Origin: Comamonadaceae bacterium
GTDB taxonomy: Bacteria; Pseudomonadota; Gammaproteobacteria; Burkholderiales; Burkholderiaceae_C
Length of the DNA: 46,619 nucleotides
NCBI GenBank assembly: GCA_947450645.1
Contig: CANFWH010000016.1
Coordinates: 1-46,619 of the forward strand
Reading direction: 5' to 3'
A program made the position numbers and the translations under genes. The notes beneath the pieces are model-generated. The model ran no database searches, had not been told where the DNA came from, and saw nothing but the letters and a program-made list of their open reading frames with translations. Positions 1 to 7,879 of the stretch are shown one piece after another; position 1 is the stretch's first letter, and every line of letters begins with the position of its first letter.

Positions 1-8
1 CAGAATTC

Positions 9-44
9 GCTGCAAAGGCGGGGCTTAAGCCCCGCCTTTGCAGC
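9..44. repeat. Perfect 36-bp palindrome, possible hairpin terminator
   Basis: Positions 9-26 are the exact reverse complement of 27-44, with a GCTTAAGC centre and GC-rich arms, so an RNA copy would fold into an 18-bp hairpin. There is no T run on either side, so it is not a canonical rho-independent terminator. It may end transcription from a gene left of the window or be a palindromic repeat. The following 234 bases up to the acetyltransferase gene are AT-rich and show no gene, no clear promoter pair and no tRNA. Confidence 0.6.
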
Positions 45-278
45 ACACTAGAGCCAGAAAACTCTACTTTAGGTCGCTCTTAATATTGGGGGAGGGTCAC
101 AATCATCAACCCTCTACTTTGACGTGTCGTTAACAAAGGGGGGATTACCGAAGAAGGGATTTAATGTTGTACTTTCCAGGGAAATTCAGCCTCTTTTTAA
201 TAAGTGACGAGAATTCTTGAGTTGATTTCTGCAAAATCCTCCTCAGTTTGGATTTAATAAATACGGTTTTTACCAACG

Positions 279-770
279 ATGTGCCTACCAATAGTTAAAG
301 TCCTTTCGCCACTAGACATTTCAGAAAAAGATTTGTTAGTTTTTGAAGAGATGGTTTTGAAAAGCGGAGAAGTCAATCCTCAGACATTGCCGGACCTTAT
401 TCAAAATGCATATGCACTTGCGTTTATTTGGATGGATGGTGCGCTTATTGGCGTGGGGGGAGTAAAACGTCCCAGCAATTCTTATCGGGCGGACGTTTTT
501 TTAAAGGCAAAAGTTGCATTTGATCCTTCACAATTTGAATTTGAACTGGGTTGGATTTATATTGAAGAAGCAGGACGCGATAAAAAAATTGCTAGCTTGA
601 TAGTTGAAAAACTTGTGCTGGCTTTAGATGGCGCTAATGCTTACGCAACTTCTAGCGTAGTCAACTATAAGATGCATGCATCCTTGAGGCGATTTGGCTT
701 TGAACTAGTTGGCACCCCTTACGCATCAAGCCAGAACGCGTCAGACATTATCCTGTTTCTGCGCAAATGA
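279..770 (+). CDS. GNAT-family N-acetyltransferase-like protein
   Basis: The 163-residue product looks like a single GNAT domain, which transfers an acetyl group from acetyl-CoA to an amine. Visible support is the central strand ending in LGWIYIEEAGRDKKIASLIV (about residues 90-109), the usual acetyl-CoA binding beta-bulge followed by a helix, although the classical R/Q-x-x-G-x-G/A loop is degenerate. The C-terminal FGFELVG segment fits the last strands of the fold. The substrate cannot be inferred. The gene is visibly richer in A and T than the recA region beside it, stands alone, and has no good Shine-Dalgarno sequence before the ATG, so it may be an accessory gene. It converges with the recA-recX unit. 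Confidence 0.65.
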   Translation: MCLPIVKVLSPLDISEKDLLVFEEMVLKSGEVNPQTLPDLIQNAYALAFIWMDGALIGVGGVKRPSNSYRADVFLKAKVAFDPSQFEFELGWIYIEEAGRDKKIASLIVEKLVLALDGANAYATSSVVNYKMHASLRRFGFELVGTPYASSQNASDIILFLRK

Positions 771-790
771 TGCGCTGAGTTAAAGCCTGC

Positions 791-877
791 TTAAGCGCGG
801 TGTCCCTGCACATACCAAGCCAGCAGTAACGCGAGCACACCAAACGCAATCGCGAATGTGCCGAGTGTGATGTCCAT
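791..877 (-). CDS. 28-residue single-span membrane microprotein
   Basis: The ATG at 877 follows the stop codon of the upstream 63-residue gene (880-882) by two bases. An AGGAAAGGA sequence inside the end of that gene gives a good ribosome binding site. The predicted product has a short N-terminus (MDITLG), a strongly hydrophobic segment of about 17 residues (FAIAFGVLALLLAWYV) and a short polar tail (QGHRA), so it should be a one-span inner membrane peptide. It would be the fourth gene of a recA-recX transcript. No function is recognised. The spacing, ribosome binding site and amphipathic ends argue that it is translated, but codon evidence is limited at this length. Confidence 0.5.
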   Translation of the reverse strand: MDITLGTFAIAFGVLALLLAWYVQGHRA

Positions 878-879
878 GA

Positions 880-1071
880 TTAGCGTCCTTTCCTGAGAAT
901 TAGCATTGCCATTGTACAAAAGCTAAATCCAATAGCCAGTCCTAGCTTGTCGCTTCGTGAGATATCTTCTCCATGACCTGATATGGCTATAGCCAAGCCG
1001 ATCACGGATGCGAGCGCTACGCCACCCAATAACTTGGCCAAATCATCCACTTGTTTATCGTTTAACTTCAT
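880..1071 (-). CDS. Small two-span membrane protein downstream of recX
   Basis: This 63-residue protein has a polar N-terminus (MKLNDKQVDDLAK), a hydrophobic segment at about 14-31, a charged loop (GHGEDISRSDK) and a second hydrophobic segment at about 43-59, ending in RKGR. It is most likely a two-helix inner membrane protein with basic residues at the cytoplasmic end. The start is supported by TAGGA six bases before the ATG. The gene begins 13 bases after the recX stop and is followed after two bases by another tiny membrane protein, so both should be made with RecA and RecX. I do not recognise the family. A DNA-damage-linked membrane role is inference from position only. Confidence 0.7.
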   Translation of the reverse strand: MKLNDKQVDDLAKLLGGVALASVIGLAIAISGHGEDISRSDKLGLAIGFSFCTMAMLILRKGR

Positions 1072-1084
1072 ATTTATCCTACCG

Positions 1085-1546
1085 TTACGACTCTAGGCCT
1101 GCTTGCTTGGATGCGCGAATTACCCGTCCAACCACCTCACCACTAAACCCACGCGACGCTAAAAATCTGGCTTGTTTGGCGTACTCGCTTGGGCTTTTGT
1201 AGGGCTCACCAAATTTGCGCGTCCATACGTCCATAGCACGACTAAGCTCGGTTTCTTTGAGCTGATCGGCTGCCTCTGCAATCATTCCCGCATCAATGCC
1301 TTTGGCCTTCAGCGTGTTCAGCAACCGCGCTGCACCAAAGCGACTGGCTTTTTGATTGAGTGTGGACTCGACGACGCGGGCTTCCGAGATAAATCCTTTC
1401 GCCTCCAAGTCGTCAAGCGCGGCTTTGAGCTCGCCCTCGGCTTCCTCAAACTCTTTGAGCTTTTGTTCCAGCTCAAAGCGGGAGTACTCGCGCGCCGCGA
1501 GGTAACGCAGCGCGCGGCCCTTCAGTGAGGGTTTGTCGAAGGACAT
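1085..1546 (-). CDS. recX: RecX, regulator of RecA
   Basis: RecX binds RecA filaments and limits their growth, damping recombination and the SOS response. The 153-residue length and the three-helix repeats fit the family, for example RALRYLAAREYSRFELEQKL at the N-terminus and a second repeat around DDLEAKGFISEARVVES. The gene lies 12 bases downstream of recA on the same strand, the standard arrangement, so it should be transcribed from the LexA-controlled recA promoter. The only visible ribosome binding site is a TAAGG about ten bases before the ATG, which belongs to a copy of the dispersed palindromic repeat crossing the recA stop codon. Identification is secure. Confidence 0.95.
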   Translation of the reverse strand: MSFDKPSLKGRALRYLAAREYSRFELEQKLKEFEEAEGELKAALDDLEAKGFISEARVVESTLNQKASRFGAARLLNTLKAKGIDAGMIAEAADQLKETELSRAMDVWTRKFGEPYKSPSEYAKQARFLASRGFSGEVVGRVIRASKQAGLES

Positions 1547-1550
1547 AGCT

Positions 1551-1577
1551 GCAAAGCCTTATGCAGCTTGGCGTGGC
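1551..1577 (-). repeat. Dispersed ATAAGGCTT repeat, copy across the recA stop
   Basis: The minus strand carries the exact ATAAGGCTT core (1554-1562). The distal half-site is degenerate (GCC in place of AAGCC). The recA stop codon TAA is the TAA of the core, and its TAAGG is the best ribosome binding site for recX. Confidence 0.55.
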
Positions 1578-2701
1578 ACAGCATCTTGAATCGGGGCAAT
1601 GCCCAGCGACTCGCGCACTTTGTTTTCAATCTCGATGGCGAGGTCTGGGTTTTCGCGCAAGAATTCGCGCGAGTTGTCGCGGCCTTGCCCAATTTTTTCG
1701 CCTTTGTAGGCGTACCAAGCGCCCGATTTTTCGATCACTTTTGCTTCTACGCCCATGTCGATCACTTCGCCCAAACGGCTGATGCCTTCGCCAAACAAAA
1801 TATCGAACTCGGCCATTTTGAACGGCGAGGCGACTTTATTTTTAACCACCTTCACACGGGTCTCGTTACCAATGGCTTCTTCGCCTTTTTTGATCGTGCC
1901 GATACGGCGAATGTCTAAGCGAACCGATGCGTAGAACTTGAGCGCGTTACCGCCTGTGGTCGTCTCGGGCGAACCAAACATCACGCCAATCTTCATGCGG
2001 ATTTGGTTAATGAAGATGACCATGCAATTGGTGCGCTTGATCGAGCCTGTCAGCTTGCGCAGCGCTTGGCTCATGAGCCGTGCTTGCAAGCCAGGTAGCG
2101 AGTCACCCATTTCGCCTTCAATCTCTGCCTTGGGAGTGAGCGCAGCGACCGAGTCCACCACGATCAGATCCACGCCGCCCGAGCGAACGAGGGAATCGAC
2201 GATTTCTAGTGCTTGTTCGCCTGTGTCGGGTTGGCTAATCAGCAGATCTTGCAGGTTGACGCCTAGCTTTTGCGCGTATTGGATATCGAGCGCGTGTTCG
2301 GCATCGACAAAAGCGCATTGACCGCCAATTTTTTGCATTTCCGCAATCACTTGCAGGGTGAGCGTCGTTTTGCCAGAAGACTCAGGACCATAAATTTCGA
2401 CGACGCGGCCGCGTGGCAAACCACCAACGCCCAGCGCCACATCTAAGCCCAGCGAGCCTGTGGAGACGACCTGGATGTCCTCAATCACTTCGCCTTCGCC
2501 TAGGCGCATGATCGTACCCTTGCCGAATTGCTTTTCGATTTGTGACAGCGCCGCTTGAAGCGCTTTTTGCTTCTCGGCGCGCTCCGCGTCCTGCTTTGCG
2601 CTCACGGCTTGGTCGGCCTTTGTGGGGGCTTTGGCTGCGGCTTTAGGAGCCTTGGCTTCGGCGACGGGGGCTGTTGGATTGCTGATTTCTTCAAAACTCA
2701 T
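1559..2701 (-). CDS. recA: Recombinase RecA
   Basis: RecA is the ATP-dependent strand exchange protein and the co-protease for LexA self-cleavage. The 380-residue product has the Walker A motif GPESSGKTT at about 105-113, the conserved block [15 protein letters not shown] at about 54-68 and the loop L2 region [19 protein letters not shown]. The start is well supported: AGGAG lies six bases before the ATG, and a LexA box lies about 30 bases upstream. Relative to E. coli RecA, the N-terminus is about 39 residues longer and rich in Ala, Lys and Pro ([14 protein letters not shown]); there is no internal Met that would remove it before the conserved core. The acidic C-terminal tail of E. coli RecA is not evident. 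It is followed closely by recX. Confidence 0.98.
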   Translation of the reverse strand: MSFEEISNPTAPVAEAKAPKAAAKAPTKADQAVSAKQDAERAEKQKALQAALSQIEKQFGKGTIMRLGEGEVIEDIQVVSTGSLGLDVALGVGGLPRGRVVEIYGPESSGKTTLTLQVIAEMQKIGGQCAFVDAEHALDIQYAQKLGVNLQDLLISQPDTGEQALEIVDSLVRSGGVDLIVVDSVAALTPKAEIEGEMGDSLPGLQARLMSQALRKLTGSIKRTNCMVIFINQIRMKIGVMFGSPETTTGGNALKFYASVRLDIRRIGTIKKGEEAIGNETRVKVVKNKVASPFKMAEFDILFGEGISRLGEVIDMGVEAKVIEKSGAWYAYKGEKIGQGRDNSREFLRENPDLAIEIENKVRESLGIAPIQDAVPRQAA

Positions 2702-2732
2702 GGTGTACTCCTGTTAAAAAACTATCAAAAAA

Positions 2733-2748
2733 CTGTATGGGATGACAG
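2733..2748 (-). promoter_or_regulatory. LexA box (SOS operator) of recA
   Basis: Read on the minus strand this is TACTGT-N8-ACAGTT, which contains the exact CTGT-N8-ACAG core of the proteobacterial LexA operator. It lies about 32 bases before the recA start. A TTGACT at 2787-2792 (minus strand) could be a -35 element, but no convincing -10 is spaced correctly from it. Confidence 0.9.
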
Positions 2749-2805
2749 TAATGTAACAGAAGTAAAAATGAAATTTATATTTAATTAGTCAATTTAATTG
2801 ATTAT

Positions 2806-3903
2806 TTATAAAGTGTGCGAACGATCGCCGACAGCGAATCCAAGCGGCTCAAAATCCTCTAGCGTTGAGAGGCAAATCACCTTAAACAGCTCACCCATTT
2901 CGTGTTCGGTGATCAGCTTTTGTGCCATGGCTTTTTCGGCCAGCGAGCCATTGGTGAGGTGATCGAGCAGCCCGCAGTTCAGCAAAAACCGTCCTTGTGA
3001 GGTGTAGCCGTTCACCGTGAGGCCAGCATCCTGCGCCGCCAGTGCAATGCCCGTGAAATTGACGTGTGCGGTGATGTCTTTTTCACCCACATGCTCTAGC
3101 GGGTTCGTGCTCGATTGATGCGCTTGGTGGCACATCAGAGTGCCCATGCTGCGCTCGGGTTGGTAGTACTCGCTCTCGCCGAAGCCATAGTCAATCATGA
3201 GGATGGCGCCGCCCCGCGATGATTTTTGCAACTTATCCGCCAGCGTTTGGATGAACGCCTCGCCTTGCGGATGAATTTCGGTGAGGTAGTCATGTGTGCC
3301 AACGATATCGAATGGCGGACGCAGGCTAGTCGGCACATCAGCAAAGGTGAGGGCGTCATTGAGGTTGACCACGCCGCGTTCGTGCCACATATGGTTAGTT
3401 CGTGCCAAGAGCTTCACGGGCATGGCATCCAGCACTTCATTGCCCACAATCACGCCAGAGAGCACGTCTGGCAAGGCTTGCAGCCAGTGCACTCTGGAAG
3501 CCATATCTGGCGTGGCTTGCAGCCCTGTTTCTAATGTCGTTTTTTGCTGCGCTTGCAAGCTGCCCGATAGATCAACGATGTTGTAGCGCGTGATTTTGTC
3601 GCCCAGCGCCGCCAAAAGCTGCAATGCAAGTGCGCCCGTGCCCGCGCCGAATTCCCAAACTTCGGATGTGCCCGTCGCCTCTAAGCATTCGGCGACTTGC
3701 TTGGCGAGCGTTTGACCAAAAAAGGGCGATATCACGGGGCTAGTCGCGAAGTCGGACGTGGCAGCATCCTTGCCGATTTGGCTTTGCGAGCGCGTGTAGT
3801 AGCCGTGCTCGGGGTGGTAGAGCGCATCAGACATGAAGGCGTCGAAAGATTGCCAATTCGCGGCGGAGGGCGAGGACGCAGATAAGGGTGAGAAAATAGA
3901 CAT
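2806..3903 (-). CDS. MidA/NDUFAF7-family SAM-dependent methyltransferase
   Basis: The 365-residue protein belongs to the DUF185 / COG1565 family, relatives of mitochondrial NDUFAF7, an arginine methyltransferase needed for complex I assembly; the bacterial substrate is not established. Visible hallmarks are PEHGYYTR near the N-terminus (about 31-38), SPFFGQTLAKQ (about 59-69) and the SAM-binding glycine loop WEFGAGTGALALQL (about 84-97). MIDYGFGESEYY in the second half is also typical. The start at 3903 leaves only 18 bases to the divergent pteridine reductase gene and has no Shine-Dalgarno sequence. Two adjacent LQA-type segments near residue 125 correspond to a copy of the dispersed repeat. 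Confidence 0.85.
   Translation of the reverse strand: MSIFSPLSASSPSAANWQSFDAFMSDALYHPEHGYYTRSQSQIGKDAATSDFATSPVISPFFGQTLAKQVAECLEATGTSEVWEFGAGTGALALQLLAALGDKITRYNIVDLSGSLQAQQKTTLETGLQATPDMASRVHWLQALPDVLSGVIVGNEVLDAMPVKLLARTNHMWHERGVVNLNDALTFADVPTSLRPPFDIVGTHDYLTEIHPQGEAFIQTLADKLQKSSRGGAILMIDYGFGESEYYQPERSMGTLMCHQAHQSSTNPLEHVGEKDITAHVNFTGIALAAQDAGLTVNGYTSQGRFLLNCGLLDHLTNGSLAEKAMAQKLITEHEMGELFKVICLSTLEDFEPLGFAVGDRSHTL
3495..3521 (-). repeat. Dispersed palindromic repeat, copy inside midA
   Basis: On the minus strand this reads TGCAAGCC, an 11-base spacer ending GATAT, then GGCTT, encoding LQATPDMAS in midA. The core has ATAT in place of ATAA. A weaker second copy lies about 40 bases away (ggctt at 3475-3479). 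Confidence 0.5.
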
Positions 3904-3921
3904 AAATTAGAAATCAATTTT

Positions 3922-4725
3922 ATGGCTCAAACGAACGTACAACGAGCGGTACTCATCACTGGCGGCGCGCACCGATTGGGCGCTGCTTTGGTGCGCGCGT
4001 TTGCCGGCAATGGTTGGCGCGTATTTTTGCACTACGGCGCATCGAAGGCGGCGGCAGAGCAATTGGCGAATAGTTTGAACCTAGCGGGACACACTGTCAC
4101 ATGCATTCAAGCGGATTTGGCATCAGAGACCCAGCGCAAAGCCATGATGGATGTGGCCTACAGTCAAGTTGACCAGCTAGATTGCTTAATTAATAACGCC
4201 TCACAATTTGAGGCTGATAGTGCCAAAGCATTTGATGTGAAGGATGCTGCAAACCAGTGGTCGGTGAACTTGATGGCGCCGCTGGATTTGACGCAAATTT
4301 TGGCAAGAAGAAATACTCAAACGGGTCATGCGACAAGCTGCGTGATCCATGTGTTAGACCAAAAAGTTTTTAACTTGAACCCAGACTACTTTAGCTATAC
4401 CGTGGGCAAACTGGCGCTTGAGCGCACCGTCGCATTACAAGCGCAAGCATTGGCGCCGCGTGTGCGTGTGTGTGGCGTTGCACCTGGATTGATGTACGTA
4501 AGCGGGCCGCAATCGCAGGAAAATTTCGAGCTGGCATCGTCCATGAACTTGATGCAAAAAGCGATTGACCCTGCGGACGTGGCAAGCACCTGTTTGTTTC
4601 TGGCGCAGAACCAAGCGATGACAGGTGTGACGTTGGCAGTGGACAACGGCCAGCATCTGGTTGCCAGCAATCGTGATGTGATGTTTGTCGCCGAAGAGCA
4701 ATTAAAAGAAAGAAAAATGAAATGA
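3922..4725 (+). CDS. SDR-family pteridine reductase (FolM/PTR1-like)
   Basis: This 267-residue short-chain dehydrogenase has the NAD(P)-binding loop TGGAHRLG (13-20), NNAS at 91-94 and the catalytic YTVGK (Tyr159, Lys163). At the position of the usual catalytic Ser, 13 residues before the Tyr, it carries Asp146 (HVLDQK). That Asp-Tyr-Lys set is the arrangement in pteridine reductases such as PTR1, which reduce dihydrobiopterin, dihydromonapterin or dihydrofolate. The stop overlaps the start of folB by ATGA, so context also points to pterin or folate metabolism. The exact substrate is inferred. The ATG has no Shine-Dalgarno sequence and lies 18 bases from the divergent midA start, so a leaderless or very short leader transcript is possible. 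Confidence 0.8.
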   Translation: MAQTNVQRAVLITGGAHRLGAALVRAFAGNGWRVFLHYGASKAAAEQLANSLNLAGHTVTCIQADLASETQRKAMMDVAYSQVDQLDCLINNASQFEADSAKAFDVKDAANQWSVNLMAPLDLTQILARRNTQTGHATSCVIHVLDQKVFNLNPDYFSYTVGKLALERTVALQAQALAPRVRVCGVAPGLMYVSGPQSQENFELASSMNLMQKAIDPADVASTCLFLAQNQAMTGVTLAVDNGQHLVASNRDVMFVAEEQLKERKMK

Positions 4726-5099
4726 CGCTTGATCTGACGCAGTGCCGTCGTTTATTTTTAAAAAACTACGAAGTCAATCTCAACATCGGCGTGCACGACT
4801 TTGAAAAGCGGGGCGAGCAGCGCGTGCTGTTTAACGTTGAGTTGTACGTGCCGTTGGCGCTCACCACGCCTGTGCGCGACGAGTTAGAAGAAGTGGTGGA
4901 CTATGACTTTATGCGTCAGACGATTGCGAACCGTGTGGCTCAAGGCCACATTCATCTGCAAGAAACGCTGTGCGACGATGTGCTGGCGGTGATGCTGGCG
5001 CATCCCAAGGTGATGGCAGCACGCGTCTCTACGCAAAAGCCTGATGTGTATCCCGACTGCGAGTCGGTTGGTGTTGAAGTATTTGGAGCCAAAAAATGA
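4722..5099 (+). CDS. folB: Dihydroneopterin aldolase FolB
   Basis: FolB converts 7,8-dihydroneopterin to 6-hydroxymethyl-dihydropterin and glycolaldehyde in folate synthesis. The 125-residue length, the N-terminal [20 protein letters not shown] (about 14-33), the [10 protein letters not shown] segment and the STQKPDVYP segment near the C-terminus, with the conserved Lys, fit the T-fold family. It overlaps the upstream pteridine reductase by four bases and the downstream ttcA by four bases (both ATGA), so translation of the chain is probably coupled. The separate folE at 24707-25423 supplies the first step of the same pathway. Confidence 0.92.
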   Translation: MTLDLTQCRRLFLKNYEVNLNIGVHDFEKRGEQRVLFNVELYVPLALTTPVRDELEEVVDYDFMRQTIANRVAQGHIHLQETLCDDVLAVMLAHPKVMAARVSTQKPDVYPDCESVGVEVFGAKK

Positions 5100-6061
5100 G
5101 TGAAGAAACAATTGATGACGTGCCAGCAAAACTCACTGCGCGTGAGCGCAAAGCGCAGCAGCCGCTAGAGATTCAAAAATTAGAAAAACGCTTGTGCCGC
5201 GAGGTAGGACGCGCCATCATCGACTACAACATGATCGAAGAGGGCGACCGCGTCATGGTCTGCGTGTCGGGCGGCAAAGACAGCTACGGCATGCTGGATA
5301 TCTTGATCAAATTGCAGCAGCGCGCGCCCGTTAAATTTACGCTTGTCGCGGTCAATCTCGATCAAAAGCAGCCGGGCTTTCCTGATCACATCTTGCCGGC
5401 GTACCTTGAATCCATTGGCGTGGAGTACCACATCGAAAATCAAGACACGTATTCCATCGTCAAGCGTTTGATTCCTGAAGGCAAAACGATGTGTTCGCTG
5501 TGCTCCCGTCTGCGCCGTGGCATTTTGTACAAGGTCGCAGACAAGCTGGGCGCGACCAAAGTGGCGCTGGGGCACCACCGCGACGACATCTTGCAGACCT
5601 TCTTTTTGAACATGTTCTTTGCCGCCAAGATGAAGGCCATGCCCCCAAAATTAGTGTCCGATAACGGGAACCACATCTTAATTCGACCGATGGCTTATGT
5701 GCCAGAAACTGATCTGATTGCGTGGGCAGAGCACAAGCAGTTCCCCATCATTCCGTGCACGCTGTGCGGTAGCCAAGATGGCCTCCAGCGCGTGCAGGTG
5801 GGCAACTTGCTGCGCGAGTGGCAAAAGAAATATCCTGGCCGTGTGGAGAACATGTTTAGTGCGATGCAGGACATTCGTCCCTCGCACATGCTGGACAAAA
5901 AACTCTACGATTTTGTAGGGCTCAAGACCACGGGCGTTGAAAATCCCGATGGCGATAAAGCTTTTGACCCCGAAGTGTTTAAAGAGGCGCTGCCGACAAC
6001 TGCTTTAGGTAAAGCCATGATTTCTATTGCGACCGAATCGTCTGTTGGAGCGTGCTCATGA
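5096..6061 (+). CDS. ttcA: tRNA 2-thiocytidine(32) synthetase TtcA
   Basis: TtcA thiolates cytidine 32 in certain tRNAs using an iron-sulfur cluster. The 321-residue protein shows the PP-loop SGGKDS (58-63) for ATP-dependent activation of the tRNA base, and the family's two CxxC pairs, Cys133/Cys136 ([10 protein letters not shown]) and Cys221/Cys224 (CTLCGS), which bind the cluster. [11 protein letters not shown] (about 159-169) is also diagnostic. It is embedded in a chain of ATGA overlaps between folB and a histidine phosphatase gene. No functional link with folate is obvious beyond co-transcription. Confidence 0.95.
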   Translation: MSEETIDDVPAKLTARERKAQQPLEIQKLEKRLCREVGRAIIDYNMIEEGDRVMVCVSGGKDSYGMLDILIKLQQRAPVKFTLVAVNLDQKQPGFPDHILPAYLESIGVEYHIENQDTYSIVKRLIPEGKTMCSLCSRLRRGILYKVADKLGATKVALGHHRDDILQTFFLNMFFAAKMKAMPPKLVSDNGNHILIRPMAYVPETDLIAWAEHKQFPIIPCTLCGSQDGLQRVQVGNLLREWQKKYPGRVENMFSAMQDIRPSHMLDKKLYDFVGLKTTGVENPDGDKAFDPEVFKEALPTTALGKAMISIATESSVGACS

Positions 6062-6723
6062 CCCAAGCATCAGCTATCCAAGAACCCACCCGCATCATCG
6101 CAATTCGTCATGGTGAAACCGCATGGAACGTCGATACACGCATTCAAGGCTCATTGGATATCAAACTGAACAAACGTGGGCACGAACAAGCCAAAGCCGT
6201 CGCACAGGCCTTGCAGCACGAATCCATTGCCGCGATCTATTCCAGCGACTTGTGGCGCGCGCATGACACGGCGATGGCCATTGGCGAAGCCGTTGGCATG
6301 AGCACTATTCCCACCGAGGGTTTGCGCGAGCGACTCTTTGGTAAATTTGAAGGCAAAACCTTTGCCGAGATTGGCGAACTGTGGCCCGACGAGGCCGAAC
6401 GCTGGCGCAGGCGTGATCCTGATTTTTGCCCTGAAGGCGGCGAGTCGCTCATCACCTTTCGTGCGCGGATTTTGAAGTGCGTGAGCAATCTAGCCGCGCG
6501 CCATGCAGGCCATCAAATCGTGGTTGTCTCGCACGGCGGCGACAACGACATCTTGTACCGCGCCGCCACAGGCTTGGCGCTGGATGCCCCGCGCACATGG
6601 AGCCTTGGCAACGCCGAAATTAACCGCCTCTTGTGGACGCCGCAAGGCTTCTCGCTCGTGGGTTGGTCGGATACCGCGCATTTGACTAGCGCGCCGCGCG
6701 ATGAAGTGAATAATCCGAAGTAG
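6058..6723 (+). CDS. Histidine phosphatase family protein (GpmB-like)
   Basis: The 221-residue product is a branch-1 histidine phosphatase, with the phospho-acceptor motif [11 protein letters not shown] near residue 15, [13 protein letters not shown] in the middle and [15 protein letters not shown] carrying the second catalytic His. These enzymes act on phosphate esters; the substrate here is unknown, since many GpmB-like proteins are not glycolytic mutases and a true gpmA occurs at 34303. I chose the ATG at 6058, which overlaps the ttcA stop as ATGA, over an in-frame GTG two codons earlier, because the two upstream junctions use the same overlap. The gene ends 16 bases before a convergent radical SAM gene. 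Confidence 0.85.
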   Translation: MTQASAIQEPTRIIAIRHGETAWNVDTRIQGSLDIKLNKRGHEQAKAVAQALQHESIAAIYSSDLWRAHDTAMAIGEAVGMSTIPTEGLRERLFGKFEGKTFAEIGELWPDEAERWRRRDPDFCPEGGESLITFRARILKCVSNLAARHAGHQIVVVSHGGDNDILYRAATGLALDAPRTWSLGNAEINRLLWTPQGFSLVGWSDTAHLTSAPRDEVNNPK

Positions 6724-6738
6724 CGGACGAATGAAGGC

Positions 6739-7839
6739 TTAAAACAACCTCGCCTGATCGCCCAAAATGCTCGCATCAAAGCGCGAGCAATCGAAGCTGA
6801 GTGATGCACGAACAGGCGGGATAAGGCCGTAGCGCTGCACGGCTTTTTTAAACCTCTGCGCAATCAAATCTGCCCACAACCCAAAGCCAATCATTCGCGT
6901 CGCAAAGTTTGCGTCGTATTCGCGTCCACCGCGCATGTCGGCAATGCGAGCCATCACACGCTCGGCACGATCAGGGTAGTGCAGCGCAAGCCATTCTTTG
7001 AACAACGGTGCGACCTCCCAAGGTAGGCGTAGCACGGTGTAGAAGGCGCTGCGCGCGCCTGCGTTTTTTGCAGCCTCTAGCACATGTTCCATGTCGTCGT
7101 TAATAAACGGAATTTGCGGCGAGACGCTCACACCCACGGGTACACCAGCCTTTGCCAGCGTTTCAATGACGCGCAGCCGTCTGTGCGGCGCGGCTGCGCG
7201 TGGTTCCAAGATGCGGGCAAGTTGAGCGTCTAGCGTAGTGATGGTCACGTAAATAGCGACGAGGTTTTTTTGCGCCATAGGCATAAGCAAATCTAAATCA
7301 CGTTCTACGAGCGACGACTTGGTGACCAGCGTGAACGGATGATTCGTTTTGGCAAACACCTCGATGCAAGCGCGGGTGAGTTTGAGTTCGCGCTCGCAAG
7401 GTTGGTAGCAATCCGTCGCGCCGCCCACGTTAATGACTTGCGGCTGATAGCTTTTGCTTTGTAGCTCCTTGGCAAGAACCTCATGAATATTGGGCTTGGC
7501 GATGATTTTAGTTTCAAAATCGAGTCCAGGCGACAACCCAAGGTAGCTATGCGTGGGCCGTGCAAAGCAATAAATGCAACCATGTTCGCAGCCTCGGTAG
7601 GGATTGAGTGTGAGGCGAAACGGCAGGTCTGGCGAGTCATTTTTAGTCAGCGCGGACTTAGCATTCTCAAACCTAATTTCAGTTTTTGGCGGTAGTTTGT
7701 GACTAGCAACCAGCGAATCGTCACCTTCCCAGCCATCATCAAATGGTGCGCGTTGATCCAGCGAGAACCGATGCTGGATAAGGCTTGCCGAGCCACGGCC
7801 TTTAATAGCTTGAATGGGGATATGGTGAGTGACTTGCAT
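6739..7839 (-). CDS. PA0069-family radical SAM protein
   Basis: This 366-residue protein has a CxxxCxxC cluster motif at Cys84, Cys88 and Cys91 (NPYRGCEHGCIYCFARPTH), which binds the 4Fe-4S cluster used to cleave S-adenosylmethionine. The layout matches the PA0069 group, relatives of spore photoproduct lyase (SplB/COG1533), whose reaction is unknown. DCYQPCERELKLTR and the TLRLPWEVAPLF-like C-terminal region are typical. The start codon at 7839 lies within the right half of a 54-base inverted repeat on its mRNA, so the initiation region could be sequestered. A copy of the dispersed repeat falls in codons 16-24. The alpha/beta hydrolase gene upstream ends 37 bases away. Confidence 0.88.
   Translation of the reverse strand: MQVTHHIPIQAIKGRGSASLIQHRFSLDQRAPFDDGWEGDDSLVASHKLPPKTEIRFENAKSALTKNDSPDLPFRLTLNPYRGCEHGCIYCFARPTHSYLGLSPGLDFETKIIAKPNIHEVLAKELQSKSYQPQVINVGGATDCYQPCERELKLTRACIEVFAKTNHPFTLVTKSSLVERDLDLLMPMAQKNLVAIYVTITTLDAQLARILEPRAAAPHRRLRVIETLAKAGVPVGVSVSPQIPFINDDMEHVLEAAKNAGARSAFYTVLRLPWEVAPLFKEWLALHYPDRAERVMARIADMRGGREYDANFATRMIGFGLWADLIAQRFKKAVQRYGLIPPVRASLSFDCSRFDASILGDQARLF
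7763..7789 (+). repeat. Dispersed ATAAGGCTT repeat, copy in the radical SAM gene
   Basis: Exact ATAAGGCTT at 7778-7786, preceded by ATGCTGG and followed by GCC. The distal half-site is degenerate. In the gene (minus strand) it encodes ASLIQH near the N-terminus. Confidence 0.5.
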
Positions 7840-7879
7840 GAATACTGGTAATATTATCGGTATTCATGCAAGTCACTCA
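7826..7879. promoter_or_regulatory. 20-bp perfect inverted repeat over a start codon
   Basis: The arms 7826-7845 and 7860-7879 are exact reverse complements around a 14-base centre that is itself nearly palindromic (TAATATTA). On the minus-strand transcript the left arm starts at the hydrolase stop codon and the right arm contains the radical SAM start codon (7839) and its first codons. It could be a terminator without a U tract, an initiation-blocking hairpin, or an operator for a dimeric regulator. Confidence 0.7.

Noticed and set aside
771-800. Hairpin between the acetyltransferase gene and the 28-residue gene as a terminator
   Set aside because: GCGC/GCGC and TTAA/TTAA can pair, but only with a four-base bulge and without a T run; too weak to call.
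2787-2792. TTGACT as the recA -35 element
   Set aside because: No acceptable -10 hexamer lies 16-18 bases downstream, so the promoter is not called even though the LexA box is clear.
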